A stretch of DNA of 64,000 nt from Nyssa sinensis. Its lineage: Eukaryota; Streptophyta; Magnoliopsida; Cornales; Nyssaceae. The position numbers and the translations under genes were made by a program. Within the stretch, counting starts at the first letter, position 1. Each line of letters starts with the position of its first letter. The stretch covers positions 11,341,006 to 11,405,005 of the forward strand of contig CM018052.1 of assembly GCA_008638375.1 (NCBI GenBank). Direction: 5' to 3'. Below the pieces are notes generated by a model. That model was not told where the DNA came from and ran no database searches. It saw only the letters and a program-made list of their open reading frames with translations. Shown here piece after piece: positions 25,149 through 39,494 of this stretch.

Positions 25149-27799
25149 GCCTCCATGAGTCATTGTAGTCTTTTGCCACCCACTTGTCTTATTTGAACCA
25201 CATCTCCTTCCTTGGTCATTTGGTTACTTTAGTGTCATTTTATTTTATAATACCCAATTAAATTTCAGCTCAATTATTTTCTAATTCTTAAGAAATATAT
25301 TTTATAGGTACCACTCTCGCTTGTTCCTAGTAAAATGACAATTTTGCCCTTATTGTCTCAAATTGTATCCAACTGGCCTCCAAATGTCGTCAACTCATTT
25401 TATCAATTTCATTAACATTTATGATATTCGTTTCAATTTCATTATAGTATTTATCGGGTATCTCACTCACATAGACTTGTGAAAATGATAAAATGACTAT
25501 CTTACCCCTAAAATCATTTAATGGGTTTAAATAATCTCCAAAAAAATTTCTAACCCATTATTTGTTATTATAAATCAATTATACACCATAATAATATATT
25601 ACTAATATTTTAGTCTACTTATTTTATATTATAAAATTATGGAATGTTACATTCTTCTCTTCTTATTTCGTCCTTGAAATTTGATTTATTATGGCTCCCA
25701 TACTTTAGACACTTAGATTAATCACTCATGATTTCATTACACAATTCTAGGTTACCATAATACCTATTATGCTCTAGATAATTCTCAAGCTTGATCACAA
25801 TTCTTTACATTTATTAATCTCCCATGTTATTCTTTATTTTGTTTGCCAACCGTTAGAAATTTCACCCCTTACAATCCGTATCAATATTGAGGTTCCCTTT
25901 CAAGGTACCTAGATACAACTCCAAATTTTGTAAACATGAGTAAATATAATCTAGAGCATACACATGTATTACAATGTTCTCACCCAACAATTATCTTATC
26001 TCCACTCGTGGTTGGTTAAGCCATTCATGTGAACATCTTTGCCTACTATCAAAGATAATTATACTAAAAATTTTACCCGTTTTGTTTACATCCTTGTTGT
26101 TCGATTGTTCATATGAGTTCACATGCCACCAAGTACTTATAGGCTACTTAAAATTTCTCTTATATACATGTTCCTAATCGGCCTAGATAACTTATCCTTA
26201 GGATACGAAGACCCTTGACTTTCTAAATATACACTTTCTTTTATTACAACCTTTTAGTCTAAGTCATTAGGCCATCCTGTTATTATTATTATAATTTTCA
26301 AGTTTAATTGCCTTATTAATTAATAACTGATTGATAATGTCGCTCAATTTTGTTCCCGTACAAACTTACTCACTGTCTACCCCATATGCCACACAAGCCA
26401 TGTTGCACCCCCATGACAACCATTACACCTCAACCCTTTAACCCATAGGGTATTGGAATGCGAGTCCTCGCCTGAATAGGAAATTATTGGCTCACGTGAC
26501 CTCACCGTACCACATGTGTCTCTTGGTGTGTAGGGTTCATAGGTAAGCAATCATATTAGAGTGTAACACACTCTCTTGAAAACAACCACACATATATATA
26601 TACACCTTACATTATCTTACATAGTGTATCAAAAAATAAGGTCACAGGCACATCTGTCGATAAGAATGAATCGTCTCATCAATCACATCTTATCTAATCT
26701 TGAACATGTCCATTACATCACTAATAAGGTTATTAATAAAACCTCTAACACAATAATCGACATGACCACATTATAGGCTTCCCAAATTAAGTTTCTGTGG
26801 AAAAACAAATTCCTTACCATCTTTCTCCTAGAATCTCTAAGTATTCATAATATAGACCTACTTATGTACCTTTTTATATTCTTACTTGCTAATGGTCGAC
26901 TGCTGTTAAATCATATCATGACTCAAGGAACACACCTAGTCCAAAATAAATCCTCAAAATCATCATCATATAACTTATAACGTGATAATGAATCATCCTC
27001 AATAATCTCATATTTATACCATGTATCCATCAAGAACTCATTGATCAGATGATAATTATTTATTCATATACTTGTATAACCACAAGTAAAAAGTAATATG
27101 AGTCACCATTGGACTCGTCACATCACTCTCTCAAGTGTCATTATATCAACATGATTAATATCATCAATTCATATCACAAGCACACAAGCCTATATAAAAA
27201 CATCTCATGATCTCGTATCATCCATCTCTATAAATTGAGATATGCAAATATACATATATAATTCTCGATTCGCATTATAGGCACGTAAGCCTTCACATAC
27301 TCTATTATAAATCCCTTTCTCATTTCTCATGTGCCAAATAATGTAACAATTCCCAATCTCACCTCACACATCCCAAATCCTATCCCAAGTCCCATTCCGG
27401 ATCATGTCCGTAGTACATTTTGGGTTTCTAGGCTCGTACTTTTATTCTGGATTCTCAATCCATATATCAACTTCGAACCACATCTGTAATCATTTCTAAA
27501 CCGCATCCACATCGTGTCTGCAAATCGGGATTAAAGCCCATCCCTATGCCAAAGTATGCATCTCTGAATAAAGAATCTGGGTTTCAAGGGTCCGAACCCT
27601 TTCCAAATCACAATAATCCTTGGTATCTAGGGCCCGTACCCTATAACATTTGGGATCAACCAACATCTGATATTATTCCCACCTAGGATTAGCCAAACAT
27701 CCGAAGGTCCCTTACTATTCTTGGGCTACTGACCCACAAGCTTGGCCTACCTCCCGCGCTGGGTTACGGTCCAAAGCCAAAGGGAGACACAATCCCCAA

Positions 27800-27955
27800 C
27801 ATAAGAGGCTAGGTATTATAAGTGCCTACACCCCTACCCATGTCTTATGAAAGCCTTTTCCTTGTCTAGGAATTATAAGTGTTTACTCCTTGTCTAAGGA
27901 TTATAAGGGTCTGCTCCCTGTCTAGGTATTATAAGGGCCTGCTCCCTGTCCTCGA
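27800..27955. repeat. Short tandem repeat in the interior of P
   Basis: Four or five imperfect units of about 32 bases share GGTATTATAAGGGCCTGCTC and CCTTGTCTAGG-type words. Non-coding. Confidence 0.7.
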
Positions 27956-29572
27956 AAACTAATTCAAATGTTTCATACTACTATCTAATGATAGCCTCCG
28001 TACCTTAGGATATCATCAGCTATCATAGCTTCCTGAAGTATGATACCTCAAGGCGAAGTCCAAGATCTGGTCCGATTATAGATATCTAACCTTTGCAATT
28101 CTCAAAACTTGGCTATTTTCGCTTTTATATAAAGTCTCCAAATATTCATGTCTATACAAGATCAATAGTCCCTAAGATAGGCCTCATATTCAATCAATAA
28201 TTAATACCAAACTTATTGCACTACTATAATCTAGGCTACTTGAGCCTAATTCCTACAATATAATTTTAGACAACCCCACTCATGGTGACTGGTAGCATAT
28301 TCAAGGATCACAGCTCGCATTGTTACTCGGAGATAGGGGCCCATCTATCATTTTTAACACATCATTTTTAACGCAGGATTTGATACCCATCAAATACTAA
28401 CCATGTCCTCAATAGTGAAAATCTTTCACATTATTCATTTATGTTACTTTTATTCATTATTTCTTTTGCCTCGATATAAATTAAGTTAACATCATCAATA
28501 ATATAATTTTATTCATAATACTACTATTAATCTTACTATTGTAAAATCAATTTCCCAGGATTTTAGTATTTCTTAACTTTTTCACAGTACCTATAATTTC
28601 ATCTTGATTGAATTCAATGCGTAATTCTCATTAATCATCCATTTTCGTGAAGGAAAACCTCAAAACATTTGAAGTTTTTCACCCTAATCAGTTGTGGTCA
28701 CTAAGTCTATCCAATTCTTAACTATAGGAATTTTGTCCACTGGATTTCCTTTACTTTTTACATTAGTTTATACTCATTCCCTTTGAGATATGAGAGGGAG
28801 AGGATTCCACGCCTCCTCATTCTCATCAATAACCCTACAATCATAATCATTTTTTCACCACTTAGTCTCTAATTAATCATTTAAAAAATTTCAAGAAATC
28901 TTATGAATTTAGATAATTAAATTAAGGTGGTCACCCTCTAAAGGTAATGCAAGACATAAGTTTATTTTCCACCAATCTTTTCAAGGTTATAAAACTCATA
29001 TATTCTTGCCATTATGATCACCATGATCAATTTCTTTAACTTTCTATGTTCTCAACATATTCTATGAATTTTCTAATTAAAATTTTCCTTTTGTCATTTG
29101 TTTCCTCTTTCCATAAGTTTCCCTTTACCAGTCTCACAAGAACACATGTATAGATTGGAAAAATTAGGATAAATTTTTCATTTTTGCTAGTAAGGCACTA
29201 TTCATGCACCATTTACAGGTAGGGCACTACATATGCATAATTTAGCTATAAGTCATGTTTAGAAGCATATTTTGAGTATGTCATAGAAGATAAATATGCT
29301 TAAAATGTTTAAATACACTTCTTGTATAAATTTGAGCCTATTCAGAGAAAATTTCAAAACTGGACCAAAAAGGGCATCCCGGGTGGCTTGGGTGGACCCG
29401 GCCAAACCCGGCTATAGGAGAAAATATTGTTTTTTAAATATCATTTAAAATGATTTTAAGAACTTTGGATAAAAAAAATATAGAATTGAGGCGTTTCGGG
29501 ACGGGTTGTAGTGTAACGGGGTCCCGAATTCATTAAGGGTAAAAGGGTCTTTTTGTCCCTTTGCCCCTTTAT

Positions 29573-29578
29573 TATAAA
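29573..29578 (+). promoter_or_regulatory. TATA box of LTR A
   Basis: TTATTATAAACACAGCCCC lies about 430 bases from the LTR start. It is conserved in sister copies B (42,892) and C (50,513-50,518, minus strand), which argues that it is the family promoter. Confidence 0.55.
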
Positions 29579-30579
29579 CACAGCCCCTTAGTGATAAAAA
29601 TTCATTATTTGGTCTGAGAATACAGCAGCAACTCGTGCATGGGAGAAAAGTGAAGAAAAACCTAAGGTTTTCTAAGTTTCAAGCCACCAAAACACATCTC
29701 TAGGCTAGGATTCTCACAAGGCTTCCTTCTAAAAAGTTGTTCCCCATATCAAGGGCTACATTTTCACCTATTGGTTCGGCTGCACAGTGAACACAACTCC
29801 CTAGGGTTGAGAAAAACCCTTTTAAGTATGATATTTAGCTAAGTAAGTAATAGGGCTAAGTTTAGGAGTGTTTTATAAGTTGATTGAATGATTTATATAT
29901 TTAATTACTATTAGAAAGTCACTTAAGATATAGTTTCTTTGAAAACCTAGAGTTGGTTGTTTATGTACTTGTGTGTTCTTTGTATTCTTTGGAAATTTGG
30001 TAAAGTGATAAACATGAACCATGACTATATGTATAATTCATTGTATTCTAGCTTATGTTCATGTAGATAAAATCTTGTAGTTGGAAAGTTATGATCTATT
30101 CAATGTGTTGGTACTTTGTGTATTTTGTAATCTTTGAGAATTTGTCAAAATAATGAACATGTAACTTGAATATATGTTTGATTCATTACATTGAGACTTA
30201 TATTCATGTAGATAGATCTTGTGCTTTGGAAGATATGATTGTTTAATACATTGATGCTTTGTGAAATTATGTATTCTTTGAGAATTAGTAAGATGGTGAA
30301 TATGTGACTTGAGTATATGTTGAAATGGATAGTATATAGCATGTGTTAATGTAGGAGAAGTTTTGGGATTTGGAAGTTATGATTTACTTTATAGATGATG
30401 CATGATTTAAGGTGTATGCCATGTATTTGATAAAATGCCTTATTGAAATTGCATAGAAAAATCAAGGCATATTGACATATGGTAATTCTTTGAAAACATA
30501 ATGTGGGTTGAGCACTTCGGTGCTATGCATTATGAGGGTGTAGATCTTGTGGTGAAAAACCCAAAATCTGGCCAATTTC

Positions 30580-30668
30580 AGTACTCGCGGGCTGACAGAA
30601 GGACCGTGAAGTGAGACATACTACAGTACTCGTGGGCTGACAGGGAAGGACCGTGAATCGAGATATGT
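30580..30668 (+). repeat. Paired 45-base motif in LTR A
   Basis: Two imperfect copies, each with GTACTCG.GGGCTGACAG followed by GGACCGTGAA and a GAGA.AT end. Equivalent pairs occur at 43,747-43,845 (B), 46,690-46,785 (G) and 49,573-49,665 (C, minus strand). Confidence 0.7.
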
Positions 30669-31574
30669 GTTGGGCATAGAGTTTGCATGGGTGTGTCACG
30701 CATATTGCCATTATATTGTATTAATGAATTGGAAGACATGTAGATTATAAATGTACACTTGCACATGCCATGCCTTAACTTTGTTCCTTACATTAGCATT
30801 GTGTCATACCAACAGTTGAACTGACCCTTCGTGGGATATCATATTACAGATGAGGCTCCTAGTACTTGAGACTTGATGAACTCTTGAAGAGCGGAGGAGA
30901 AATGGACCACAGAGGATATTTGGCCCTTGGGGCATATTTTGAGTTGTATAAAGGCATAAGCCCTAAGATATATGAAATAAACTTGTATAAATTTTGTATA
31001 TTATGAAAACAATGGGCAATACCTTATATTTGTAATAAACATGAAATTTGTAACATGTAAATTTCAAGTAAATGAGTACATATGATGGATTGTATATTTA
31101 AATGATGTATGCTTAATTTCTATGAAATTGTGGCCATCGAGTAAGGATGGAATGTATAAATCCTTATTTATATGAAGTATTATGAATATTAGGTGGGAAA
31201 AGACTTAGAAAACAAAGAGGACTATGTTGAAATTTTGTGAAATTAAAAGATTTGTTTGGTGTGTAAAACACCCTATAAATAGGTAGAAAAAGTGTCAAAA
31301 ATGGGGGTTAAAAACCTTGAAAAAATAGGCTAAAAATGGGAAAAAAGTAGCTTGCAAAACTTTGGAAAACAAAGAAAATTGGCTGCTGGACAGAGAAATT
31401 CAACTGTAGCCAGCTACAGTGAAAATGGAGAAAAACAACCCAGCCCAGACCCCTGCCCTGCCACCCAGCTGCACGCCACGCCTTGCCCCTTCGCGCGCCC
31501 ACCCACTGCTCTGTGCGCCTACTCTTACTGCCTTGTCCCTGTGTGCTAACCTGGCAACCCATGACACTTGCCCC

Positions 31575-31800
31575 TTTGGCCACCTTTTTGAGCCATGTTT
31601 GAGCACTCCTTTGAACCATGTTTGGGCACCCTATTAGGCCATGTTTGGCCAATCCTTGGGCCATGTTTGGCCACCCTTTTGGGCATTTTTGGTCACCTTT
31701 TTGGGCCATGTTTGGCCACCCTATTAGGCTATGTTTGGCCACTCTCATGGGCCATGTTTGGCCACTTCCTTAGACCAATTTTGGTAGACCTTTTGACCTA
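31575..31800 (+). repeat. LTR minisatellite, copy A
   Basis: Eight or nine imperfect units of about 24 bases based on GGCCATGTTTGGCCACCC. The long frames on both strands around 31,308-31,819 result from this repeat plus the GC-rich block at 31,440-31,560. They have no recognisable protein content. Confidence 0.75.
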
Positions 31801-32088
31801 TTCTTGGCCTATGCCTTAGGGCATTTGGGCCCATTTGAGCCATTTTTCCAAGACATTTTTAGAGATGATTTTAGGCTATTTTGGAAGCCATTTTTTGAAC
31901 ATGACTTAAACTATTTTGAATATTAATTGGGAGGGATGTTTGAGTGACATTAGGAGATCATTTTGGTTAAGTCAAATAGGAAGTCTTCATTTCTAATTTT
32001 GGGAAAACATGGGGGAATGAATGCATATCAACTAAATCCATTTAATTATCTTTTTTTATTTTTCTCAGTTCATTTTACTCACTCCCCG

Positions 32089-32475
32089 TGTAATATCCCG
32101 ACCCGGGATACGTCACGTGTACCGAGGTAAGTCAGTCAAATAGTGTAACTCGAACTGTTAAAATGTGTATATAATGGTATTTCACGGAAATGAATGACTG
32201 GAAACTGTAAATGATTAAAATGTATAACAAGTGCCGGGCAACACCCGAGCACCCCAGGACATTGCATCATAATGCGTGCACACACGTATTTCCATGCATG
32301 CCCATGTTTCACGGACACGTAGTATACCAAAAATCAGTGTATGCACACGCCATTGGAAATAGACTTACATGCATATATATGGATGGAATGTCACGTATAA
32401 AATATGTATTTATGTGTACGTATATATATATGGCAAAGACAAATACATATACATGTATGTGTATATATATATATG

Positions 32476-32506
<31 letters not shown>

Positions 32507-35367
32507 GTAAATAAAGGTGAAAGGAAAGGGTAAAGAGGGAAAATGCATGCATGAGTGATCAGTTTGTGCGTGTGTGTGCAGATATTATGAGGCTAGTGTG
32601 TGTGTGTGTAAGTGAGTGCTTTATGTGTGTGATACATATAATATACATATAACACCACAAATATCTCCCAAACATTTAATGGAAAGCAACCAAATTAAAA
32701 AGCAGAATTTATGAGATCTGAAAGAAGTTTATGAGATGTGAAGTTTGGAGGCTCAAGGAGTCGTGTAGAGAGAGAGAGGAGGCGGTGGAAACTGCTTTAA
32801 GAAGCAAATGCATGCATTGCATGCTTAAAGCTTACGGGAGAAACAGAAAAGTAAAAAGGCAAGAAGAAGGGAAGGATTTTGAGGTGGAGCAAGCAAGAAT
32901 AAGAAGAGGAACCTAGGGTTACTTCAAAACAGGTAAGTCAGTCTCGCTTCTGTTTATGACAAATTTTAGCATGAATGTTAGATTAAATAAGATGGCCTAC
33001 AAGAGCATGAAATATGGAACTTATTGCAAAAAGAATGAATGAAAAAGATTAAGAAATGAGATAGAAATGGTGAGTTGCAGGTCTCGGTTACACTATGTTT
33101 TTATGCTTAAAAGCTTGGTCTAAGTTTATAGAAATAAACCCTAATGGTGTAGAAAACATTTAGGATAAAATTTGAGTGAAACCTGTGACGAAACAGTCAC
33201 GAAATTGAGAGGGAAGGTTCGGCCGGAAAGTCAGTCGGAGTTATGGATCCCTATATTCGTGAAGATGGGGAGGGTCTTGATGAAAACTAAAGTTAGGGTT
33301 GAGATCCTTGAGGGAAGAGGGAGAGAACTGCATTGGATTTGATCCAAGATATCACCGGAAATGGGTCACCGTCACCGGATGAGGTGACGGAACCCTAATG
33401 TTCTCTGACCGGGAAAGCGAGGAAGACAACACTGTTGTCTCGGGTTAAGACGGAACCGGGTTTGGGTTGGATCGGGTCGGGACCTGACCGGAAATAAAAA
33501 AGGGCAGTGAAACTGTGTTGTTTGTGTTTTGAATTTAAATGGATTAGGCTTGTTTGGTTACATGGATAGGAAATGTGGAAATTGGGTTTGGGCTTATCCA
33601 AACCGTGGATAGGATAGGAGAATTGGATTATTTTAATCCGGTTCTCTGAAATTGACTGAACCAGTTGGTTCAGTGACAGGTCAGGCCAGTTTAGGGTTTC
33701 TAGTTGTGAACCAACTGGTTCAGACCTCAGCTTTGGAAAATTGTGAACCGACCCCAGAAAGTTTAAAAAAATTCCACTGAGGCCCAAACAGGAAAATTAA
33801 TAAAATATTAATTTTTACAAAAATACCCCTATTTCAAATATGGGTCAAACGAAGTCCAAACGATGCAAATGAATAGTCAAAATTTATTATCTCGGATGTT
33901 CTGAGTCCAATGATGGGGTTTGTTTTGCGAGACGGGACCCCGAAGGATAAAATAACGTAAAAGTGCAAAATGACCATTTTGCCCTTTTAGTACAAAAGTC
34001 CAAATGGAATACCGCGAAAGCCTAAACTGACTTTCTTCGGCATTCCGGACTCAATGGTAAGGTCTAAATTAGTGCTAGAGATACTTATGATAGCAAGGCA
34101 TAAAATTTGTTGAATAGCATTAATTCTGAGACGGATTTACTGATATATAGGGAATTCCAAAGGCAAGGCAAACTCACGGATTTCCTGATATAGGACTGCA
34201 TTAGAGGTAAGTGGATCACTCTCTCTTACATGTGGTGTTTCCACAAGCCAAGTTTATTCTTTTACTGCCAAACTTGTATTCTTGAATGTATTGATATCCT
34301 TGTGTTCCACAATTCGATATTTTCTATCTTGTGGACATTTGATTGATTGATGTATCATTGTTATCATGTTACACTGTGCCTTGAAAGGCCTACTGTTGCA
34401 TCCTTATTGAATGAATGCTATTCCATTTTTATATTCTATGGAATTACTTATGATCATGACATGTTTATGAACACGAGAGTTGTGCTCAGTCACAACACCC
34501 ATCTGATGCTATCTGATTGACTGGGACCTACGGGTCAAGTCCGTGAACGGACAAATGGCAATTCACTAGAATTCACTGGGGGTATGCCGGGCCCCAAAAG
34601 ATTGAGGGTCTGCCGAACCCTGACACAGAATAACAGCATCTCTTATGACTGATGGAACTTGATTGTTGAATGACATCATCCTTTATGATTCTTCCAATCT
34701 CGAGGGACTTGTATTATTGATTTGATTGTGATCAGTTCATTGTGGCAGTACTTCATTGTTGTTATATTATCATTGGAACTCTTCATATTGATATTACACC
34801 CAATACTTTGGATTGTGTATTGTGATTACTGTTCATTGGCCCTCGTGGCAATTGTTTTTATTGGCTATCACAACATCTTATTCTCATGATTGGCTGTCAT
34901 GTCTTCATATGAATTCGTATTCCTTATTGATCATCGATACCAGTATTGGAGATCTGCATTTACTTACTGAGCTTTGTAGCTCATTCCACCCCACTTACCC
35001 CCCATTTCAAGTGATGACGCTGCGAGACCCCAGTAGGAGTCTGAGAGCGTAGGGGGACATTTTGAAGTACTGTACCAGTCTATGTTAGTTCTCTTATGTA
35101 TTCACCACCCCCGGGTGCTGGTTACGTTTAGTTCTCATTTTGTTTTATGTAGAACTATGTCATGTATTTAATAGACTTCCGCTGTTTAAATTATTAAAAG
35201 ACTTCCGCTGGATTACTGTAATTGATAAAGACTTCCGCTATTCATTATTTAATATTTTTAGTACATTGCATATTAGTACTATGATACAGGAATGAAAAAA
35301 GTAAGGACAACCTTCGGGTCGGCCCCGCGACACGAGATCCGCATAGGGTGGGTTTCGGGTCGTGACA
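32089..35367 (+). mobile_element. Element J: 3.3 kb solo LTR nested in A
   Basis: It starts TGTAATATCCCGACCCGGG and ends GGGTTTCGGGTCGTGACA. The flanks are CCCCG (32,084-32,088) and CCCTG (35,368-35,372), a 5-bp duplication with one mismatch. It sits in the terminal 35 bases of LTR A. The 5' third has GT/TA microsatellites (32,400-32,620). GAGTTGCAGGTCTCGGTTA at 33,072-33,090 is shared with G. No coding interior. Confidence 0.8.
32420..32510. repeat. TA/GT microsatellites in J
   Basis: Interrupted TATA and GTATAT runs. The open frames crossing them encode only I-Y and Y-M repeats. Confidence 0.85.
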
Positions 35368-35713
35368 CCCTGAGTTTGTGAAAATTCAGGGCGTGACAAC
35401 ACATGTATCTCATCATTTGCTTTTTCTCTAGTAATCAAGTTACAGCATGATTCATACTATTATTGCACATATTTGAGACATTTAGTACATTAAATTTTCT
35501 ACATCTTTGTTCTAAATTAGCCTTAATATTTCACCCCTATAGTCAAGATCATCGTCACTACTCTATCCTTTTGGTTGAGATTACATAAGTACTAATGCCT
35601 AATAAAACTCATAATTTAGCCATTTTGATCATTCGATTTTATTCCCACTATTACACCATTTCTCACTATGTCTCAGTCGTTATTCATTTATTATATTTTA
35701 TGTATTTAGGTTT

Positions 35714-38700
35714 TGTAACGCCCCGACCCGATTAAATAATAATTAAGTCACTGATTTTTAATTAGTGACCTTAAAAGGAATAATTAAGAAATTTAAAAGG
35801 GAAATAAATGACAACTTCAAAATAATTCCGAAACCCTAAAATAATGAAGTCAACTAAGAGAAAATAATTCCAAAGTTTAGATTTCGATTTCCTGAAGAAG
35901 GAAATAGTAAATTCAAATACATGAAGAAAATACAATAAGAGAAGATTGACAAAAAGTTAAAAAAATAAATCAAAGTGCCAAACAAGGCACAAAGGAGAAA
36001 ATAGCAAAAATAAGCCCAAATTGAGGCCAATGGGTTTTGAACCCTTGACCCAAGGTAGACAAAACACTTAAGCCCAAAAATATACCACTTGGGCTGCCCA
36101 CTTTTTTGTGTCTTAAATTACAACATATATGTAGATATACACATAGTATTTTCCCTCCACCTCCCACATTGGCCAATGGCCTTTCATGCACCAAAAGAAA
36201 TATTTTTAAAAACAAAACAATTATTATGAGTGATATACATATCTGTGTGGCGTGTGAAGTGAAGGAAATCAGACTTGATAGTGATTGTATGTTCAGCCTT
36301 ATAGAAAGAGAAAGTTAGAAAGAGAAAGTGAGTTAGAGAGAGGGAGAGGGTGGAAGAAGAAGAAAGAATGAGGAGAAGAAAGAGAGCTCCTTGCATGGCT
36401 GCCTGAACTGAAAGAGACCCCAAATCCAAACCGATTTGAGCTTAGAAGAAGGAAGAGAGCACTGTTGAGGTATAAACCCCAAAACTGGAAAAAAATCTTT
36501 GTTTAAATTTTGGATCTGTTTTGATATTTTTGAGCCTCATTAGTTGCATGCATGATGTTTTGGATGAGAAATCTTCATTAATTCATGAAAATTAGGCCTT
36601 GAAACAGCCCCCCCAAAACCACCAAACTGTGAGAAACTGCCATTGATGACCTTGACAAGCAAGTCTGATTCGACTAGGGCTAGACCTCGATTGAGGGATA
36701 GGGATCAAAACTAGAAATGATAAGGATCATAATGCAACAAAAATCAAAGGAAATGGCCGTAAGACCCGAGAGAACCGTCGAGTTGCAGGTCACGGGTCTG
36801 ATTTGGGATATCTCAAACCGAACCCCAATCTCAGTTTTATGAACGGAATATTAATCCCCGAGATTATACGATTACAACCGAACAAGAACCATAAAAAATG
36901 ACGGAGAAACAAGCTCAAACCGAGCCTGTTACAGACCATGAGGATAGTGAGGAAATCCAACGTTTGATCTATTTCGATCCATAAAATGAATGCTAAAACG
37001 ATTCTTAGGCTTCCAGAAATCATTTGGGATGGAAAGCAGTAGAAATCCGTGGCCAAAATATCACGAAATTGAAAAGAAAATAAAACAGGAAATTAGGGCA
37101 ACACAGGGGAAGAAAGAGGAAGAAGATGAACAGTGAGGGTCGGGTCATGGACCGGTATCAGGTCGGGTCATAGACCGGTATTGACCCGACCGAGAAACGG
37201 ATAACCCATTTAAACCGAACTACGTCGTTTTGATGAAAACTGATTTTTATCCTAGGGCTGACGTCATCACCTTGAACCGGTTAAAACCGGATTGGATCGG
37301 TCCGGTTCACTTACATGTGAACTGAACCCTTTGGTTCAGTTTGAAAGTTTTGGAAATTTACAAACTGACCCCAACAGTCTGAACATTTATACTCTGGCCC
37401 AGTTTCTGAAAAAACTTGTATATATAAGCCCCTGAAAAATAATTAATAATTATTTTAATTATTTTATTAATTAGGTAAAATTACTATTTTACCCCTGGAC
37501 ATTAAATACGTCAAACGGAGTCCAAATAAATTAAATGAATAGTGTATTTCTACTATTTCGAGCATTCTGGACTCAATGGTAGAGTCCAATTTGAGAAATT
37601 GAGTCCCAAAAAATACAAACACGTAAGTGGTAAATGACTGTACTGCCCCTAATGATACCCGGGGCCAATTGAATATAAAAGGTAGTCTACCTTGACTATT
37701 TTGGGTAGTCCGGACTCAATGGTAAAGTCCATTTTGGCAAACGGAGTACCAAAAAATACGACACGTAGAAACATAAAATCACAAAAATGCCCTAGGCTTA
37801 AAATAAACTACAGATACGCAAATTCAGATCTAGAAAAACCTAAACCAATTATCTACGACACCTTGAACCTAACGATGACATCCTTGTGAGGAAAATAAGA
37901 CCCGGTAACAAACTGAAAGATGGCCGATGCGTCCCTAAGACTTAATGAAGCTATAGAAAGAGGGTAATTGGAATAGAGATGGCTCTAAATTGACAGTTAA
38001 ATTATGTGAAACTTTGAACAAGAAAGTAATAAGGTTTTGAATTGTGATTATAGGGACCCACGTTAAGGAAAGATCTTTGAAAATTACTTTTGGGACTTCA
38101 GGTGAGTATTTTCATACCATGTTGAGGTGGATTTTTATTATAAATATAAATATCGAACTCTTGTATAATTTGAAAATAGATCATTCTGTTTGAAATCGAT
38201 TTGAATGACTTATTGACATTGCCATTTCCTGATAGTTTGTAAAATGCTCATGATACTATAACAGTTTTTCTCACTAATCTTTGAACCGTTTTGATTAAAG
38301 GCTAAATATGATACTCTTAATTGAATAATTGAGATTGTCATTGATGTTATTGATTTTGGAAATGATTTTGATGCTTTGAATAATAGAATCTTTTATGATC
38401 TGTCATTATCGAATAGATTGTGACTTTATTGAACCCTAACCACGGGGTATACGAGTGGTACTATTGAATTTGATCTCAGTCAGCGAGGTTCTAATTTGCT
38501 GACATTTGAACCCCAACCACGGGGTATATTGGTGGTATTTTTGAATGTGATCTCAGTCAGCGAGGTGCTAATTTGCTGGCCATAGAAGAGTAATTTTTGA
38601 TGATTTGAACTTATATGAATATTGAATGTGAATTATAATTGAACTTTGAATCACCGAATTGAGAACTATTGAACTATGATTTTGATTATCAGACTATGAA

Positions 38701-39494
38701 ATTTGTTATCGAACTATGTTACCGAACCATGAGGTTGATTTTAAACTATGACTAATGAATTTGAAAATGACTTTGAACCGTAACTATGATAGAGTTACAA
38801 CACTAAACTATGATGTTGATTTGACTGTGACTATTGATATTGAAAACGACTTTGAACCATGTTTGAATTACAATACAAATCATCGTTACCAACTATGTTA
38901 TTGGATCATTATTTTGACTGTGTTATGTTATCGATTTTGATTTGCGACTGCGATTGAATTGAGATTTATTGAAAATGACTTCGATACAAATTTCTGATCT
39001 ATTGTACTTGATATGACGTATTTTAATTCCATATGAGTATATACATTTCAGACTGTACTACATAGTAGTTTTGAAACCCTTGGCATGTTATGGAAGTACT
39101 CATTGGGCTTGTTGAAACTCACCCCATTCTATTAACATTTTTCAGGTAAGGACTAAACAACTTGCTTTCAGGCGATGCAGGATAAGTGTTTAAGTGACGA
39201 AGCAAGTTCTTTTTTATGAGTCCTTAACCGAAGATAGATTAGATATTTTTGGGATCTTATGTATTAAGTTATGTAATATTATGTTACTCTTGACTTGGAG
39301 ACTATGATCTTTGATGATGATATTTGAATTAACTAATTAAGTGATGTAGCTTATTTTGAGGATGATAAGAAAGAAAAAAGAAAATTATTCCGCTGCGTAG
39401 ATGGTATTTAGAAAAGTATTGTGATTATTGAAATAGGCCTCGGTGGCCGATCACGAACCCCTAATCCGCATAAGCCGGGTTTCGGGTCGTGACA
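35714..39494 (+). mobile_element. Element K: 3.8 kb solo LTR in the interior of P
   Basis: It starts TGTAACGCCCCGACCCG and ends GGGTTTCGGGTCGTGACA. The exact target duplication is GGTTT (35,709-35,713 and 39,495-39,499). It contains a GAGTTGCAGGTCACGGGT block like that of J and G, and GACTCAATGG...AGTCC blocks like those of F, G and J. No coding interior. Confidence 0.85.
38431..38584 (+). repeat. 77-base tandem duplication in K
   Basis: Two copies of a 77-base unit containing AACCACGGGGTATA and GATCTCAGTCAGCGAGGT, in the part of the LTR where A, B, C and G carry their paired motif. Downstream (38,640-38,960) a degenerate GAACTATGA-type repeat follows. Confidence 0.8.

Larger units (their letters stand above)
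17556..25651 (-). repeat. Left (3') LTR of element P, interrupted by X and F
   Basis: It aligns by eye with the right LTR over 17,556-17,848 and 23,449-25,651. Shared blocks include GAGTTGACTTTTTATTC, GAAAAGTATTTATGATTCAT and CACATATGCATTTATCACAT. It carries an insert (X) at a point where the right copy has an empty GCATT site. The end GGAATGTTACA is followed directly by a polypurine-tract inverse. Confidence 0.75.
29147..35398 (+). mobile_element. Element A: ~3.0 kb solo LTR in the interior of P, carrying J
   Basis: It starts TGTATAGATTGG and ends GGGCGTGACA. The 5-bp target duplication ACACA is exact (29,142-29,146 and 35,399-35,403). With J removed it is about 2.97 kb. It is the same family as B and C: shared blocks include CATCCCGGGT, GGCGTTTCGGGACGGGTTGT, GCCACCAAAACACA, GAGGGTGTAGATC and the CCATGTTTGGCCA minisatellite. 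There is no second LTR or coding interior. Confidence 0.8.

Noticed and set aside
31308..31819. Overlapping 65-146 codon frames on both strands
   Set aside because: Produced by the CCATGTTTGGCCA minisatellite and the GC-rich block of LTR A. The same pattern recurs in B and C with no conserved peptide.
32211..32548. I-Y and Y-M rich frames on both strands
   Set aside because: Translations of the TA/GT microsatellites in element J.
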